A stretch of DNA of 51,464 nt from Polynucleobacter meluiroseus (lineage in GTDB: Bacteria; Pseudomonadota; Gammaproteobacteria; Burkholderiales; Burkholderiaceae). The translations under genes were made by a program, and so were the position numbers. Of this stretch, positions 31,074 to 40,923 are shown one piece after another. Under the pieces are notes generated by a model, which was given only the letters and a program-made list of their open reading frames with translations, did no database searches and was not told the origin of the DNA. The DNA lies in contig CAMDKY010000010.1 of assembly GCA_945901245.1 (NCBI GenBank), positions 1 to 51,464 of the forward strand. The letters run 5' to 3'. The stretch's first letter is position 1. Every line of letters starts with the position of its first letter.

Positions 31074-32024
31074 TTGGCAGCCCTGGTGCTGTCGCTGGCA
31101 GCGCACCTTATTTTATTTTTCTGGTTGTGGCTGATGCCTACGGGCTCTCTGCTTGCGCCCCCGCAAGAATCCCCCTTTGTTGCTACCTTGAAAGAAGAGC
31201 CGGTCAAGCAAATCAAAATAGCCCGCTCAGAAAAAAAAGCATTGCCACAGCTTGGCAACACGACAGGCGATATGGGTAGCCTGGCTGGATCTCCAGAGGG
31301 CGCTTCAACAGAGCAGGGCGATGGCCTCGCCGAGCAAGATGGGATGGCGTTTCGCCTACCCGAATCCGCCTTGTTGTATTACGACGCTTACGTCGACGGA
31401 CAACCAGTTCAGACTGGTGAAATCAAGTGGATTGCAGACGACACGGGGTATGTACTGTCGATCACCATTCCCTATGCCTTTGTAGGGCCCTTTGTATTTG
31501 AATCCAAAGGCAAGATCGATGCCTACGGTTTAGCGCCATCGATTTACTGGGCACAGCGTGGCAAAAACCCGCCTCGGTTTTCTCGCTTCGAGCGCAATGC
31601 GCAGGGCGGTCCGGTGATGTTTTTTTCAGAAAAGATGGATTTTTCTCCGCCCATCCCACCCGGCACCCAAGACCGGTTTAGCCTGATTTTTCAGTTTGCT
31701 TCGCTCCTGAATGGTGACGGCAAAATTGATGAAGTGGGCACTGTTCGTTCGATTCCGGTTGCAAGCTTTGATTCGATTGAACCCTGGCAATTTAAAAGTT
31801 ATGGTGAAAAGATATCTGAAGATGTACCCAGCATGGGCCTAACCACATTACGCCACTATGAATTACTCGATCGCCCCAGTAATAAATTCAAAAGGCGCGT
31901 AGATCTATGGCTAGTTCGTGATTTAGAGTGGCTTCCCGGCCGCATAAGGACAACAGAGGCAAATGGCAGGGTGTTTGAGCTTGTTTTTAAGCAGAAGGCG
32001 CCGCTGAGCCGGACTTCCGAGTAA
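31074..32024 (+). CDS. DUF3108 protein, membrane-anchored
   Basis: A protein of about 316 residues with an N-terminal hydrophobic anchor (AALVLSLAAHLILFFWLWL), a low-complexity linker (about residues 45-95) and a C-terminal DUF3108-like beta-rich domain (from about residue 97, LLYYDAYVDGQPVQTGEIKW onwards). It is probably a periplasmic domain tethered to the inner membrane. The start is problematic: TTG 31074 is the only standard start but has no ribosome site, and the frame stays open upstream through RFRPLWVL, which would supply the usual basic residues before the anchor. It follows the HNH stop by 26 bases. Function unknown. Its 3' end overlaps the convergent channel-like gene by 38 bases. 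Confidence 0.8.
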   Translation: MAALVLSLAAHLILFFWLWLMPTGSLLAPPQESPFVATLKEEPVKQIKIARSEKKALPQLGNTTGDMGSLAGSPEGASTEQGDGLAEQDGMAFRLPESALLYYDAYVDGQPVQTGEIKWIADDTGYVLSITIPYAFVGPFVFESKGKIDAYGLAPSIYWAQRGKNPPRFSRFERNAQGGPVMFFSEKMDFSPPIPPGTQDRFSLIFQFASLLNGDGKIDEVGTVRSIPVASFDSIEPWQFKSYGEKISEDVPSMGLTTLRHYELLDRPSNKFKRRVDLWLVRDLEWLPGRIRTTEANGRVFELVFKQKAPLSRTSE

Positions 32025-32505
32025 GCAGGGATCCCATCATCGAATACAGGGCGGCGCCGGACATGGACACCGAAAACACACCCGAAAACGAGATCAAAAT
32101 CGGCAATACTTGCCAAGCGCTGCTTAAGGGGTAATTGCCAAAACCCAGGGTGGTGTACATCTCGCCCACAAAATAAAAGGTCTGGGTTATGCCTGGAAAG
32201 ACAGAAAAAGCGACCAATACGTATGTCCAAGCCAAGATTTCAGCAATGTGGGTCAAGATGATCAGCAGAATGGCAAGGAAATACGATATAAAACTGGCTC
32301 CCGCCAAATGCCGTATTGATTTGAGGAAACGATCGATGGCATGGAACGCGCTGGCGATGACCAAGACAGCAACACCATGGATGGTGATCATCGCAGCCAT
32401 GAAAGCCAAGATTAAGTACAGCTCAATATTGTCGCCAATATCCAGTTGAATCTGCTGCAATAAGTCAGTCAGGGAGGGTAAGGCAGCGGTCTTTTCAATG
32501 GCCAT
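31987..32505 (-). CDS. Potassium-channel-like membrane protein (Ion_trans_2 type)
   Basis: A 172-residue integral membrane protein with about three hydrophobic helices (near residues 28-52, 70-100 and 130-155). Between the last two is YTTLGFGNYPLS, a TLGFG version of the K+-channel selectivity filter TVGYG. The arrangement of helix, pore loop, helix fits the minimal bacterial channel fold. No cytoplasmic gating domain (TrkA/RCK) is present. A TATAAT on the minus strand (32556-32551) may serve as its -10. Ion selectivity is an inference. Confidence 0.75.
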   Translation of the reverse strand: MAIEKTAALPSLTDLLQQIQLDIGDNIELYLILAFMAAMITIHGVAVLVIASAFHAIDRFLKSIRHLAGASFISYFLAILLIILTHIAEILAWTYVLVAFSVFPGITQTFYFVGEMYTTLGFGNYPLSSAWQVLPILISFSGVFSVSMSGAALYSMMGSLLTRKSGSAAPSA

Positions 32506-32572
32506 GCATATACCTAAATTGACTTATCTATCTTATTTGACATAATAATGATTATACGCAGTTAGGACATAG

Positions 32573-33286
32573 TTAAGATTTGGGGCCGCCTGGATATGGT
32601 TCGTTGTACAGCTTCTGCCAGCGGGCCCTTAAGCCCTTTTGTATTTCCTCTTGATTAAATAATTCAGCTACATCGATTGCCGAATAGCCTTGTTGATTGC
32701 GTATCCGAATGTCGGCGCCGCGATCAAGCAGCAAGCGCACCAGTTGGATATTTCCGGCACGGATGGCCATCATGATGGGGGTTGTCTCATTGGGGCTAGG
32801 CGCATCTACAACGGCTCCCTTATCCAGCAAGAACTGAGCGATTTCCAGGTGACCATTGGTGCAAGCGTAATGCAGCGGTGTCCAGCCAGACCGGTTGACG
32901 GGCACCTGCTTCTGATCAACCAGCACCTTCACCTCAGGCAATAGGCCATAAAGAGACGCAAACATGAGGGGGGTTTCATTGGTTAAATTAGCCTGATCCA
33001 GGTCGATGCCTTTCACATTAATCAGGTAATCCACTGTTTTAACTGAGTTTTCTTGCATTGCCACCATCAAAATTGGCATGCCGCGGGGATCCTTTTGGTT
33101 GGGGCTCATGCCTTTGTCAATCAGCGCCTTGACTTCGCGGACATCGTCAAACTTAGCTGCTTTAGTGATATTGGCTATCTGTGAGTCCGTTTGGGCATTA
33201 ACCCAAGCTGGCGCTACGCCCGTGCCCAGTATGGCCGCACCGCAAAGGCCTGACAAGATCGTTTTATATTTAAGATTCAATATCAT
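32573..33286 (-). CDS. Secreted ankyrin-repeat protein
   Basis: A 237-residue protein with a signal peptide (cleavage near VNA-QTD, about residue 31) and four to five ankyrin repeats from about residue 40 to 205. These include the consensus-like stretches GWTPLHYACTNGHLEIAQFL and ETTPIMMAIRAGNIQLVRLL. It is expected to be a periplasmic protein-binding scaffold. Its ATG overlaps the tatD stop by four bases, so it is the last gene of the mltG-tmk-holB-tatD operon. Its partner is unknown. Confidence 0.87.
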   Translation of the reverse strand: MILNLKYKTILSGLCGAAILGTGVAPAWVNAQTDSQIANITKAAKFDDVREVKALIDKGMSPNQKDPRGMPILMVAMQENSVKTVDYLINVKGIDLDQANLTNETPLMFASLYGLLPEVKVLVDQKQVPVNRSGWTPLHYACTNGHLEIAQFLLDKGAVVDAPSPNETTPIMMAIRAGNIQLVRLLLDRGADIRIRNQQGYSAIDVAELFNQEEIQKGLRARWQKLYNEPYPGGPKS

Positions 33287-34074
33287 GAAAATTCTCTATT
33301 TACTTGAAAACATTTAAAAAAGTTATTTGTAGTGTGCTCAGCAATGGCCTCAACCGAGACGCCCTTTAATTCGGCAATATAGCTAGCCACATGGGAAACC
33401 CAAGCAGGCTCATTGGTTTTACCACGGTGTGGCATTGGGGCAAGGTATGGCGAGTCGGTTTCGATAAGCATGCGCTCAAGGGGTACTTGTCTGCAGGTTT
33501 CCTGCAGGTCTTTGGCGCTTTTAAAGGTCACAATGCCAGAAAAAGAGATGTAAAACCCGAGCGCCATGGCTTCCTTGGCAACCTCTAGGCTCTCGGTAAA
33601 GCAATGCATCACCCCGCCAATCCGATCAGCGCCCTCCTCTTTTAGGATCCGTATGGTGTCCTCTGAAGCAGAGCGAGTGTGAATGATTAATGGGCAGCCT
33701 GACTCGATTGCCGCCCGAATATGCGTCCGAAAGCGCGTGCGCTGCCACTCCATATCAGCGTAAGCTCGATCGGCCATGCGGTAATAGTCAAGCCCGGTTT
33801 CGCCAATAGCGATGATCTTGGGGTGGCGCGCCGCCTCGACCAAAAAGTCAACGGTGGGTTCTGGGGTATTTTCGTAGTCAGGGTGCACGCCGACAGAGGC
33901 ATATAAATGGGGATGCGTTTCAGCTAACTGCCGCACCAAAGGGAAGTCAGGCAGGTCAACTGAAATGCAGAGCGCATGCGAGACCTGGGCTGCCGCCATA
34001 TTAGCCAGCACTTCAGGCAGGCGCTCGCTGTATTCTGGAAAATCGAGGTGGCAATGGGAATCAATGAACATCAT
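33283..34074 (-). CDS. TatD-family metal-dependent hydrolase (YcfH-like DNase)
   Basis: A 263-residue TIM-barrel hydrolase of the TatD family. Metal-binding residues are seen in FIDSHCHLDF (N-terminus), IGETGLDYYR (near residue 92), the LIIHTRSA and GVMHCFTES strands, and the final Asp in LIETDSPYLAPMPHRGK. Family members show 3'-5' exonuclease or peptide-tRNA-linked activities. The position after holB corresponds to E. coli ycfH after tmk-holB. The 53-base gap to holB holds no terminator. Confidence 0.93.
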   Translation of the reverse strand: MMFIDSHCHLDFPEYSERLPEVLANMAAAQVSHALCISVDLPDFPLVRQLAETHPHLYASVGVHPDYENTPEPTVDFLVEAARHPKIIAIGETGLDYYRMADRAYADMEWQRTRFRTHIRAAIESGCPLIIHTRSASEDTIRILKEEGADRIGGVMHCFTESLEVAKEAMALGFYISFSGIVTFKSAKDLQETCRQVPLERMLIETDSPYLAPMPHRGKTNEPAWVSHVASYIAELKGVSVEAIAEHTTNNFFKCFQVNREFS

Positions 34075-34127
34075 TTCATTTTAATCGCCAGCGCCCTTCT
34101 CGGCTAATGGATCGAAAACTTGGGAAA

Positions 34128-35246
34128 TCAATCGGCAAAAATCTGCTGATATTGCATCAGCAGGGATTCAAGCTGAATACGGGTAGCCAATGGGTGGTTT
34201 TCATGGCGGCGTGCTTGGGTAACCAGTTTCCAGAGTCGCAGCAGCTTTTCTAAGCGCGCCTGTTTTGATAAGGTCGTAATACTGCCGGCATGCTTGGGGT
34301 AGAAACGCACTGCATCGGCCTGTGCGCTGCCTTGCAAGTCAGCCAACCAACGTTGCATGGATGCTAACAAGACGGCAAAGGAAGCTTTGTGGGTTTTTTC
34401 TGCCACATCAAGCCAGTCAATGCGAACGCCTTGAGCTAAGCCTTGCAATAAATAGCGGGATGCCTGAATCGAAACAAAAAGCTCGTCTTTATCATTTTGA
34501 CCCTGTTTGGAGCTCAGAAAATCGAGCGTTGCATAGGGCGCCCCACCCTGCTCATAAAAGATGGTTTCCAATTCGTCGTTGGAGACTTTGAGCTCGGGGC
34601 GAGATGCGATTTCATGGCGCAGCCATGCAAGACCAGAGGCTCGATCAGGCGGCGGCAAGGCGACCAAGCGGCAACGGGAGCGAATGGTCGGCAAGACGCG
34701 ATCAAGATGACTGGTTACCAATATAAAAATAGTACTGCTGGGTGGCTCTTCTAAGGACTTGAGTAAGGTATTGGCAGCATCTACTCGCAAGGCCTCTAAA
34801 GGGTAGACTAAAACTATGCGATTACCCCCGCGATGTGTGCCAATCGCTAATCCATCGATGGCTGATCGCGCTTCATCAATCGCAATGTATTTCTTCTCTT
34901 TCTTTTCGGGAGAGTCGCCTTCCTCGTCGCGTAGTGCCTTTGCTTTTTTGCTGGGCGACAGATCACCATCGATACCCTCCAAAGCTTCATTGGGCATAAA
35001 GCGGCGGTGCGTTTCTGGAACCAATGCAATAAAGTCGGGGTGATTACCGGTATCAAACCAGCGGCAGGCTTCACAGCCATTGCAGGGTTTTTTGCTGCCG
35101 AAAGGCGCCTCACACAGCAAGGCTTTTGCTAGGGTGATTGCAAAATCAGCCTTGCCAATACCAGCTTGCCCATGAAGCAGTAAGGCGTTTGGGCAGGCGC
35201 TTAAGTCAATGCCGTCCCATTGCTGCTGTAGCCAGGGTGCAATCAT
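34128..35246 (-). CDS. holB: DNA polymerase III delta-prime subunit
   Basis: Clamp-loader subunit of the replicative polymerase. The AAA+ domain has a degenerate P-loop [11 protein letters not shown], a zinc module (CEAP then CNGCEAC, about residues 40-60) and [14 protein letters not shown] with the SRC motif [10 protein letters not shown] lysine- and glutamate-rich insert (about residues 95-115) follows the zinc module. I place the start at ATG 35246, which overlaps the tmk stop by four bases and matches the family N-terminus ([10 protein letters not shown]). The 12 extra residues from 35282 are unlikely. Confidence 0.92.
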   Translation of the reverse strand: MIAPWLQQQWDGIDLSACPNALLLHGQAGIGKADFAITLAKALLCEAPFGSKKPCNGCEACRWFDTGNHPDFIALVPETHRRFMPNEALEGIDGDLSPSKKAKALRDEEGDSPEKKEKKYIAIDEARSAIDGLAIGTHRGGNRIVLVYPLEALRVDAANTLLKSLEEPPSSTIFILVTSHLDRVLPTIRSRCRLVALPPPDRASGLAWLRHEIASRPELKVSNDELETIFYEQGGAPYATLDFLSSKQGQNDKDELFVSIQASRYLLQGLAQGVRIDWLDVAEKTHKASFAVLLASMQRWLADLQGSAQADAVRFYPKHAGSITTLSKQARLEKLLRLWKLVTQARRHENHPLATRIQLESLLMQYQQIFAD

Positions 35247-35896
35247 CGAATAGCCAATGGAACCTGGCGTAAGAAATCCCAAATCACCTCTTGTGTTTGG
35301 GTGGCATCAACCAGCACAAAACGGAGCGGATCGGCTTTGACTCGGCGCAAATATTCTTGACGAACCCGCTCAAAAAAAGCCAGATCGAGTTGCTCGAATT
35401 TATCGGGTGAGCGCGCTTTCGAACGCCTTGCCTCTGCTACCGCTCCCGGCAAATCAAATAAAAAAGTGGTGTTGGGTTGCAATAGTCGCCCATCGGCTCT
35501 GCCCTGGACCCACTGCTCAAGGGCATTGAGTTTTGCCAGTGGCAGCCCGCGTCCACCGCCCTGGTAAGCAAAACTCGCATCGGTAAACCGATCGGATACG
35601 ACGATATGGCCCGCAGCCAAAGCTGGCTCAATAACCTGCTCGATGTGTTCACGGCGCGCAGCAAACATCAGCAACGCTTCGGTCTCCAAATGCATGGGTG
35701 CTTCGAGTAATACAGCTCGAAGTTGCTCACCCAAGGCAGTACCCCCTGGCTCCCGCGTTAGCACAACGGATCGATCCGGAAAGCGGTCCCTGAGTAAATC
35801 GCAATAGGCATTGATGTGGGTGCTTTTTCCGGCACCATCGATGCCTTCAAAGCTAATAAAAAAACCGGGCTCATTTGCATTCATCGTGGCATCCAT
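35243..35896 (-). CDS. tmk: Thymidylate kinase
   Basis: Phosphorylates dTMP to dTDP. The P-loop is [11 protein letters not shown] (near residue 17), the DR(Y/H)-type motif appears as [17 protein letters not shown], and the LID-region arginines are present in [16 protein letters not shown]. Length 217. The ATG shares one base with the mltG stop (TAATG), and its TGA overlaps holB, so the three genes are translationally coupled. The mltG-tmk-holB order is conserved in proteobacteria. Confidence 0.96.
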   Translation of the reverse strand: MDATMNANEPGFFISFEGIDGAGKSTHINAYCDLLRDRFPDRSVVLTREPGGTALGEQLRAVLLEAPMHLETEALLMFAARREHIEQVIEPALAAGHIVVSDRFTDASFAYQGGGRGLPLAKLNALEQWVQGRADGRLLQPNTTFLFDLPGAVAEARRSKARSPDKFEQLDLAFFERVRQEYLRRVKADPLRFVLVDATQTQEVIWDFLRQVPLAIR

Positions 35897-36951
35897 TACG
35901 GTGATGCCCTCTTTGCTGGCGCTTTAATGGAGCGCTGATATTGGTCGACGGCTTTTTCATGCTCGGCGAGTGTCTTGGAAAAGTAGCTGCTGCCATCGCC
36001 CTTGGCAACAAAATACAGGGAGTCACTTTTCGCAGGATTGGCTGCTGCCAGCAGGGATTCAATGCTGGGAATCGCAATCGGGGTAGGAGGTAAACCGGCA
36101 CGCATATAAGTATTGTATGGACTGTCGCGGCGAAGATCCACTTTACGTAAATTGCCATCAAACCCTGGGCCGATGCCATAGATTACGGTCGGATCAGTCT
36201 GCAGGCGCATCCCCATTTGCAGGCGATTATGAAACACCCCTGAAATCTGACTCCGCTCACTTGCTTTACCAGTCTCTTTTTCGACAATCGAAGCCAGTAT
36301 TAAGAGTTCGTAAGGCGACTTCAAAACCGAATCAGAGGGTCTGCCCTCCCAGGCTTTTAGCTGGTTTTTTTTCATAGCATCGGCTGCTCGGCGGTAAATA
36401 GCAAGATCGCTTTCGCCAGGATCAAAAACATAGGTGTCCGGAAAAAATAGCCCTTCGGCGCTCGGCTGATTTAGGCCTACTGTTTTAGAAAAGGCCTCGG
36501 GGGCAAGACCCTTAGTTTGGTGATCCAAAGCAGGATGGGCGTCCATGATTTGCCGCAGCTGCCATATGGTCATTCCAGGCACAAATGCAATTGTCTCTTT
36601 AATACTATCGCCCCGAGCCATTTTAAATAGGATGGTGGCCGTACCGGCATCGAGGGGGAAAAGATAAGTGCCCGGCTTTAACTTGGCATGGACTAGCAGA
36701 GCGCGTGATCCCAATTGAAACAATATGCCATTAACTTCAATGCCTTGTTTGCGCAACTGCTGGGCGATGCTGGCCACGCCAGACTTGGGATTGACCTTGG
36801 CCGTAAAGCCGCCCGGTCGACTTGGATCATTTGCACTGCTAGGGACAACACCCCAAAAAAATAGGGTTGCAAAAAAGAGGGCTAAGGCTAAGGCCCCAAA
36901 TCCCAAGACTTTAAGGGGTAATGCCCAAAATAAATTACGCTTTTTTCGCAT
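35896..36951 (-). CDS. mltG: Endolytic murein transglycosylase MltG
   Basis: Inner-membrane lytic transglycosylase that cuts nascent glycan strands and helps terminate peptidoglycan elongation. One N-terminal membrane segment follows the basic MRKKRN start. The catalytic domain contains [19 protein letters not shown] with the catalytic Glu (near residue 220), [20 protein letters not shown] and [16 protein letters not shown]. Length 351. First gene of the operon running through tmk, holB, tatD and the ankyrin gene. Divergent from ygfZ across 73 bases. Confidence 0.95.
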   Translation of the reverse strand: MRKKRNLFWALPLKVLGFGALALALFFATLFFWGVVPSSANDPSRPGGFTAKVNPKSGVASIAQQLRKQGIEVNGILFQLGSRALLVHAKLKPGTYLFPLDAGTATILFKMARGDSIKETIAFVPGMTIWQLRQIMDAHPALDHQTKGLAPEAFSKTVGLNQPSAEGLFFPDTYVFDPGESDLAIYRRAADAMKKNQLKAWEGRPSDSVLKSPYELLILASIVEKETGKASERSQISGVFHNRLQMGMRLQTDPTVIYGIGPGFDGNLRKVDLRRDSPYNTYMRAGLPPTPIAIPSIESLLAAANPAKSDSLYFVAKGDGSSYFSKTLAEHEKAVDQYQRSIKAPAKRASP

Positions 36952-37024
36952 CAGGCTATGATAAAAGCGTCTAGACTTTTTTTACTCAAATCACGCCCTT
37001 ATCACCCTAAAGAAAATCGACACC

Positions 37025-37987
37025 ATGAAAACCGCTGCCAATCTCGCCGACTGGGGACTCATTATCGTTGAGGGTGAGGATGCAGCCAGTTTTCTACAAA
37101 ACCAGCTTACCAACTCGGTTATGGGGCTTACTGCGCTTATGCCACCGGCAATAGCCAACGGTGCCGATGCGGTGCGTCTAGTCGGCTACTGCAGTCCCAA
37201 GGGACGCTTAATTGCGAGTGCCTGGCTTGGCCTCTTTTTGAAAGAGGATAAGAGTTCGTATTTTTGTTTATTTATCTCAAGGGATTTAGCAGCCAGTATT
37301 GCCAAGCGTTTGGCGTTGTTCATCATGCGCTCCAAAGTGACCGTACGGGATGCGAGTGGCAGCATGGCCATTACAGGCTATTGCACTAGCGCTGCAGTGG
37401 ATGGACTTGAACTCAATCAAACCAGTATTGCACTGCAACTACCGGACGTAGTAACTGCTGGCGTAGCAATGCACCGCGTGCTGATTGCGCAGCCAGGCAC
37501 CGCACCAGAGCTCGCAATGGATGCGGTATCGGAAGACGCGGAAATCTTGTGGCGCTCGCTAGAGGTGATGAGCGCAATTCCACGCATCGTGGCTGCCACT
37601 CAAGATAAATTTGTACCCCAAATGGTGAACTTTGAATCGGTCTATGGGGTCGATTTTAAAAAGGGTTGCTATCCAGGCCAAGAGATCGTGGCACGTAGCC
37701 AGTATCGCGGGGCAATTAAACGGCGCCTGCAGCTGGCGCACTGTCCTATTGATCAACTTGGCAGCGTAGCAACCGGCCCAGGAAGTGAGATTTTTCATGC
37801 GGATGATCCCACTCAGCCAGCTGGCATGGTGGTGCTTAGTGCTCCCAGTATCGCAAATACCCGCCGCATGGACTTCCAGATTGAGATTAAGACCGAGCTG
37901 CAAAAAGGGGGCACTTTTCATCTGGGCTCGCCTGAGGGCCCCATTTTGATGCTAGATCAGCTGCCCTACCCCCTGATTACGATTTAA
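37025..37987 (+). CDS. ygfZ: Folate-binding protein YgfZ (iron-sulfur cluster repair factor)
   Basis: Relative of the glycine-cleavage T-protein that supports maintenance of certain iron-sulfur enzymes such as MiaB in E. coli. The diagnostic motif KGCYPGQEIVARSQYRG is present near residue 215, including the essential Cys. The N-terminal half resembles the folate-binding domain (FLQNQLTNSV). Length 320. Divergent to mltG, as often seen in betaproteobacteria. Only a weak ribosome site (AGAAAA) precedes the ATG. Confidence 0.93.
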   Translation: MKTAANLADWGLIIVEGEDAASFLQNQLTNSVMGLTALMPPAIANGADAVRLVGYCSPKGRLIASAWLGLFLKEDKSSYFCLFISRDLAASIAKRLALFIMRSKVTVRDASGSMAITGYCTSAAVDGLELNQTSIALQLPDVVTAGVAMHRVLIAQPGTAPELAMDAVSEDAEILWRSLEVMSAIPRIVAATQDKFVPQMVNFESVYGVDFKKGCYPGQEIVARSQYRGAIKRRLQLAHCPIDQLGSVATGPGSEIFHADDPTQPAGMVVLSAPSIANTRRMDFQIEIKTELQKGGTFHLGSPEGPILMLDQLPYPLITI

Positions 37988-38004
37988 TCAGGCATAGTAT
38001 TGCT

Positions 38005-38862
38005 ATGTGCCTAATTCTCTTCGCCTGGAAATCCCACCCCGACTACCCGCTTGTCGTAGCGGCGAATCGCGATGAGTTTTATGAGCGCGATACAGAAAAA
38101 ATGGATTGGTGGTCTGAGCACCCTGGACTTTTAGCGGGCCGCGATCGCGCCGATGTGCTGGGCAGTCCAGGAACCTGGCTCGGGTTTACGAAGTCAGGTC
38201 GCTTTGCTGCATTAACCAATGTACGCGCACCGAGCGAAAAAAATCCGGACGCGCGCACTCGTGGCGAGCTATCCCTGATGTATCTGACGGGTGAGCACAA
38301 GCCCGATGGATTCATTCAACACAATGCAAAACGCTTTGAGCAATACAACGGTTTTAATATGCTGATGGCCGATCTGAGCGAGCCGAGCGACGGGCAGATG
38401 CATTGGGTTAGCAATCGCATGATGCTGGGCCAATCCATTCGGCCACGTAAAACATTTCCGAAGCAGGCTTTAGATGCTGGGGTTTATGGCCTTTCCAATG
38501 CCATGCTCGATACGCCCTGGCCTAAGGTCACTCATCGCGTCGCCGCCTTTGCCCAAACACTCGCCATGGATCAAGGCAATCTCAAGCAGGTTGATCATTA
38601 CTTGCATTTACTGAGCGATAACCGCGTTGCGGTAGATCAAGAATTACCCAGCACGGGAGTTAGTAAAGAATGGGAAAAAGCCTTGTCTCCGGCATTTGTA
38701 CAAACCCCGATGTATGGCACCCGCTCCAGTACTGTTTTGCGGGTTCGCAAAGACGGTGCATTTGAAATGGTTGAACGCCGTTTTGATGCCAATGGAACCA
38801 TTGGCCATGACGTGATTACCGGTGCACTTACGAGCGCATCCGGCTCAAACCTTTCGGTTTAG
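38005..38862 (+). CDS. NRDE-family protein (TANGO2-like)
   Basis: A 285-residue member of the NRDE superfamily. The N-terminus starts with the conserved Cys2 (MCLILFAW) and the eponymous AANRDEFYERDTE, followed by LAGRDRADVLGSPGTWLG and FAALTNVRAP. The N-terminal Cys suggests an Ntn-hydrolase-like fold. The eukaryotic relative TANGO2 has been linked to heme and lipid handling; the bacterial role is not established. It follows ygfZ after 17 bases; TAGTAT lies four bases before the ATG and there is no Shine-Dalgarno. Confidence 0.88.
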   Translation: MCLILFAWKSHPDYPLVVAANRDEFYERDTEKMDWWSEHPGLLAGRDRADVLGSPGTWLGFTKSGRFAALTNVRAPSEKNPDARTRGELSLMYLTGEHKPDGFIQHNAKRFEQYNGFNMLMADLSEPSDGQMHWVSNRMMLGQSIRPRKTFPKQALDAGVYGLSNAMLDTPWPKVTHRVAAFAQTLAMDQGNLKQVDHYLHLLSDNRVAVDQELPSTGVSKEWEKALSPAFVQTPMYGTRSSTVLRVRKDGAFEMVERRFDANGTIGHDVITGALTSASGSNLSV

Positions 38863-38873
38863 TAAGACCTAGT

Positions 38874-39356
38874 TTATTGCTTGCGCTGGTCGGGATTGAT
38901 GATTCGCTCGCCGCTGGCACTGCGCGTGGGTAAACGCCGCAAGTACTTAAAGGTGCCAGTCGCCATACAACACACCCGACCCTGATCGTCATACAACTTA
39001 GCCTCACAAAAAGCCATCGTTACAGTACGGTGTACGGTATCCGCCTTCACCCTTAAGATGCCGTTAGCGGCTTGTAAAAAGTTAGTATTGAGCTCAATCG
39101 TGACTACGCTTCGGTCATCCGGATCACCCGAGCGCGCAGCAACCGCCATAGCCACGTCCATCAGCGTTAGCAATACACCGCCATGCGCGACTTCCCAGGT
39201 ATTTTTATGCTCGGGCTTAATCGCTAGCAGAATTTCACCGCTGCCCATTTCTGCGCTGAGGCAGCGGATGCCGAGTAGTTTTAAAAAAGGGACATCCAGC
39301 TCTTGGCCTAAATTATTGAGCTTGGCGGCAGCAGTGAGTTCAGTTTGATTGGTCAT
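38874..39356 (-). CDS. PaaI-family hotdog thioesterase
   Basis: A 160-residue acyl-CoA thioesterase of the hotdog fold. The catalytic helix region shows NTWEVAHGGVLLTLMDVAMAVAA, with Gly-Gly-Val and Asp as in PaaI/YdiI enzymes, and the core strand has VTIELNTNFLQAA. Its substrate is unknown. It is convergent with the NRDE gene (11 bases apart) and divergent from selO (71 bases). Confidence 0.88.
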   Translation of the reverse strand: MTNQTELTAAAKLNNLGQELDVPFLKLLGIRCLSAEMGSGEILLAIKPEHKNTWEVAHGGVLLTLMDVAMAVAARSGDPDDRSVVTIELNTNFLQAANGILRVKADTVHRTVTMAFCEAKLYDDQGRVCCMATGTFKYLRRLPTRSASGERIINPDQRKQ

Positions 39357-39427
39357 GTTAGAAGTGGGGTAATTGGCGTTACTTGTCTTGGGCGTTTGGG
39401 GCTAAATACCCATAGAATAATGAACTT

Positions 39428-40888
39428 ATGGCATTTTCTATCATCGGCGATGACACCTGTCAATTTATAGCCCCTACCCCACTCCCAGACCCCTATTGGA
39501 TAGCCGTTTCACCTCAGGCAGCTGCGCTGCTTGGGATTCCCTTAGGGCCTAAACAATTGCCGCTCGATCCGGCTTGGCTTGCGGTATTAGCCGGCAATGC
39601 GCTCGAGGCAGGTGGCCATCAATTTTTGAAGCCCATGGCTACCGCCTATAGCGGCCATCAATTCGGTCATTGGGCTGGGCAGCTGGGCGATGGCCGGGCT
39701 TTTTTGCTGGGGGAGCTGAACCACCAAGAACTGCAACTCAAGGGTGCCGGCATGACGCGTTACTCGCGCATGGGCGATGGCCGCGCTGTTTTGCGTTCAT
39801 CGGTACGGGAGTTCCTATGCAGTGAGGCCATGCATGCCTTGGGCATTCCGACGACGCGAGCGCTATCCCTGGTTGGCTCTAAGCAGCCAGTGCGACGCGA
39901 AACCGTCGAAACCGCAGCTGTCTGTTCCCGCCTTGCTCCCAGCTTTATTCGCATCGGCCACTTTGAACACTATGCGGCCAATGGCTTGCATGCGCGCTTA
40001 CAGGAACTGGCTGCCTATTTAATCGAGGCACACTACCCCGAGTGCCAATCCAGCAGTACTCCATACCTTGCATTATTTAAAGCGATATCGACGCGCAATG
40101 CCGAACGCGTTGCGCAGTGGCAAGCGGTGGGATTTTGCCATGGGGTTTTAAACAGCGACAACATTAGCGCACTCGGCCTCACCATGGATTACGGCCCCTT
40201 TGGTTTTTTAGATCACACTGCCCTCGATCATATTTGCAACCACACCGATAGCGGCGGTCGTTACGCCTACCATCGCCAACCTAAAATCATGCACTGGAAT
40301 ATGGCCTGCCTTGCCAATGCCATGGTGCCACTCATCGAAATCGAGAGTCCCGGCGAAGATGCTGCTGATATTTTACGCGCCGCCTTGGGTACCTTTCCGC
40401 CGGAATATGAGGCCAGATGGCTAGCGCTATTTCGGGGAAAACTGGGTTTGCAGACGAATGTACCAGAGGATATAGATTTAATTGAAGCACTATTGCAACT
40501 CATGCACGCCAATCGAGCGGACTTTACAACTGTTTTTCGTAGTTTATCCACCGTACAAAAAAAGGAATTCAACTTGAATTGGCGTGATCAATTTTTGGAT
40601 CGGGCTGCTGCGGATAGCTGGTTGATGCAATACCGTGAACGCTTAGCGCTGGAATCGAATTCTGATGCAGAACGCGCATTGCAAATGAACAGCGTCAACC
40701 CTAAATTTATACTCCGCAACCATTTAGCCCAGCACGCAATCGAGATGGCGCAGGAGGATGACTTTACCGAAGTCAATCGATTGCATTTGATATTAAGTAG
40801 GCCATTTGATGAGCAGCCTGAGTTTGAGCAATATGCATTAGCACCATTGCCGGATCAGGTCGTAACGGATCTCAGTTGCTCATCTTAA
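39428..40888 (+). CDS. selO: Protein adenylyltransferase SelO (YdiU)
   Basis: Pseudokinase-fold enzyme that transfers AMP to Ser, Thr or Tyr of target proteins and takes part in the oxidative-stress response. Active-site signatures are LQLKGAGMTRYSRMGDGRAVLRSS (LQLKGAGMT and GDGRA, near residue 105), REFLCSEAM and HGVLNSDNISALGLTMDYGPFGF, which has the catalytic Asp and metal-binding Asn/Asp. Length 486 is typical for bacterial SelO. The bacterial form lacks the selenocysteine of eukaryotes; here the C-terminus ends in a Cys-Ser-Ser. It lies 35 bases before msrB, another oxidative-stress gene. Confidence 0.95.
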   Translation: MAFSIIGDDTCQFIAPTPLPDPYWIAVSPQAAALLGIPLGPKQLPLDPAWLAVLAGNALEAGGHQFLKPMATAYSGHQFGHWAGQLGDGRAFLLGELNHQELQLKGAGMTRYSRMGDGRAVLRSSVREFLCSEAMHALGIPTTRALSLVGSKQPVRRETVETAAVCSRLAPSFIRIGHFEHYAANGLHARLQELAAYLIEAHYPECQSSSTPYLALFKAISTRNAERVAQWQAVGFCHGVLNSDNISALGLTMDYGPFGFLDHTALDHICNHTDSGGRYAYHRQPKIMHWNMACLANAMVPLIEIESPGEDAADILRAALGTFPPEYEARWLALFRGKLGLQTNVPEDIDLIEALLQLMHANRADFTTVFRSLSTVQKKEFNLNWRDQFLDRAAADSWLMQYRERLALESNSDAERALQMNSVNPKFILRNHLAQHAIEMAQEDDFTEVNRLHLILSRPFDEQPEFEQYALAPLPDQVVTDLSCSS

Positions 40889-40923
40889 AAAACTAAATTA
40901 CCTAAACTCGAGATAGATACACC

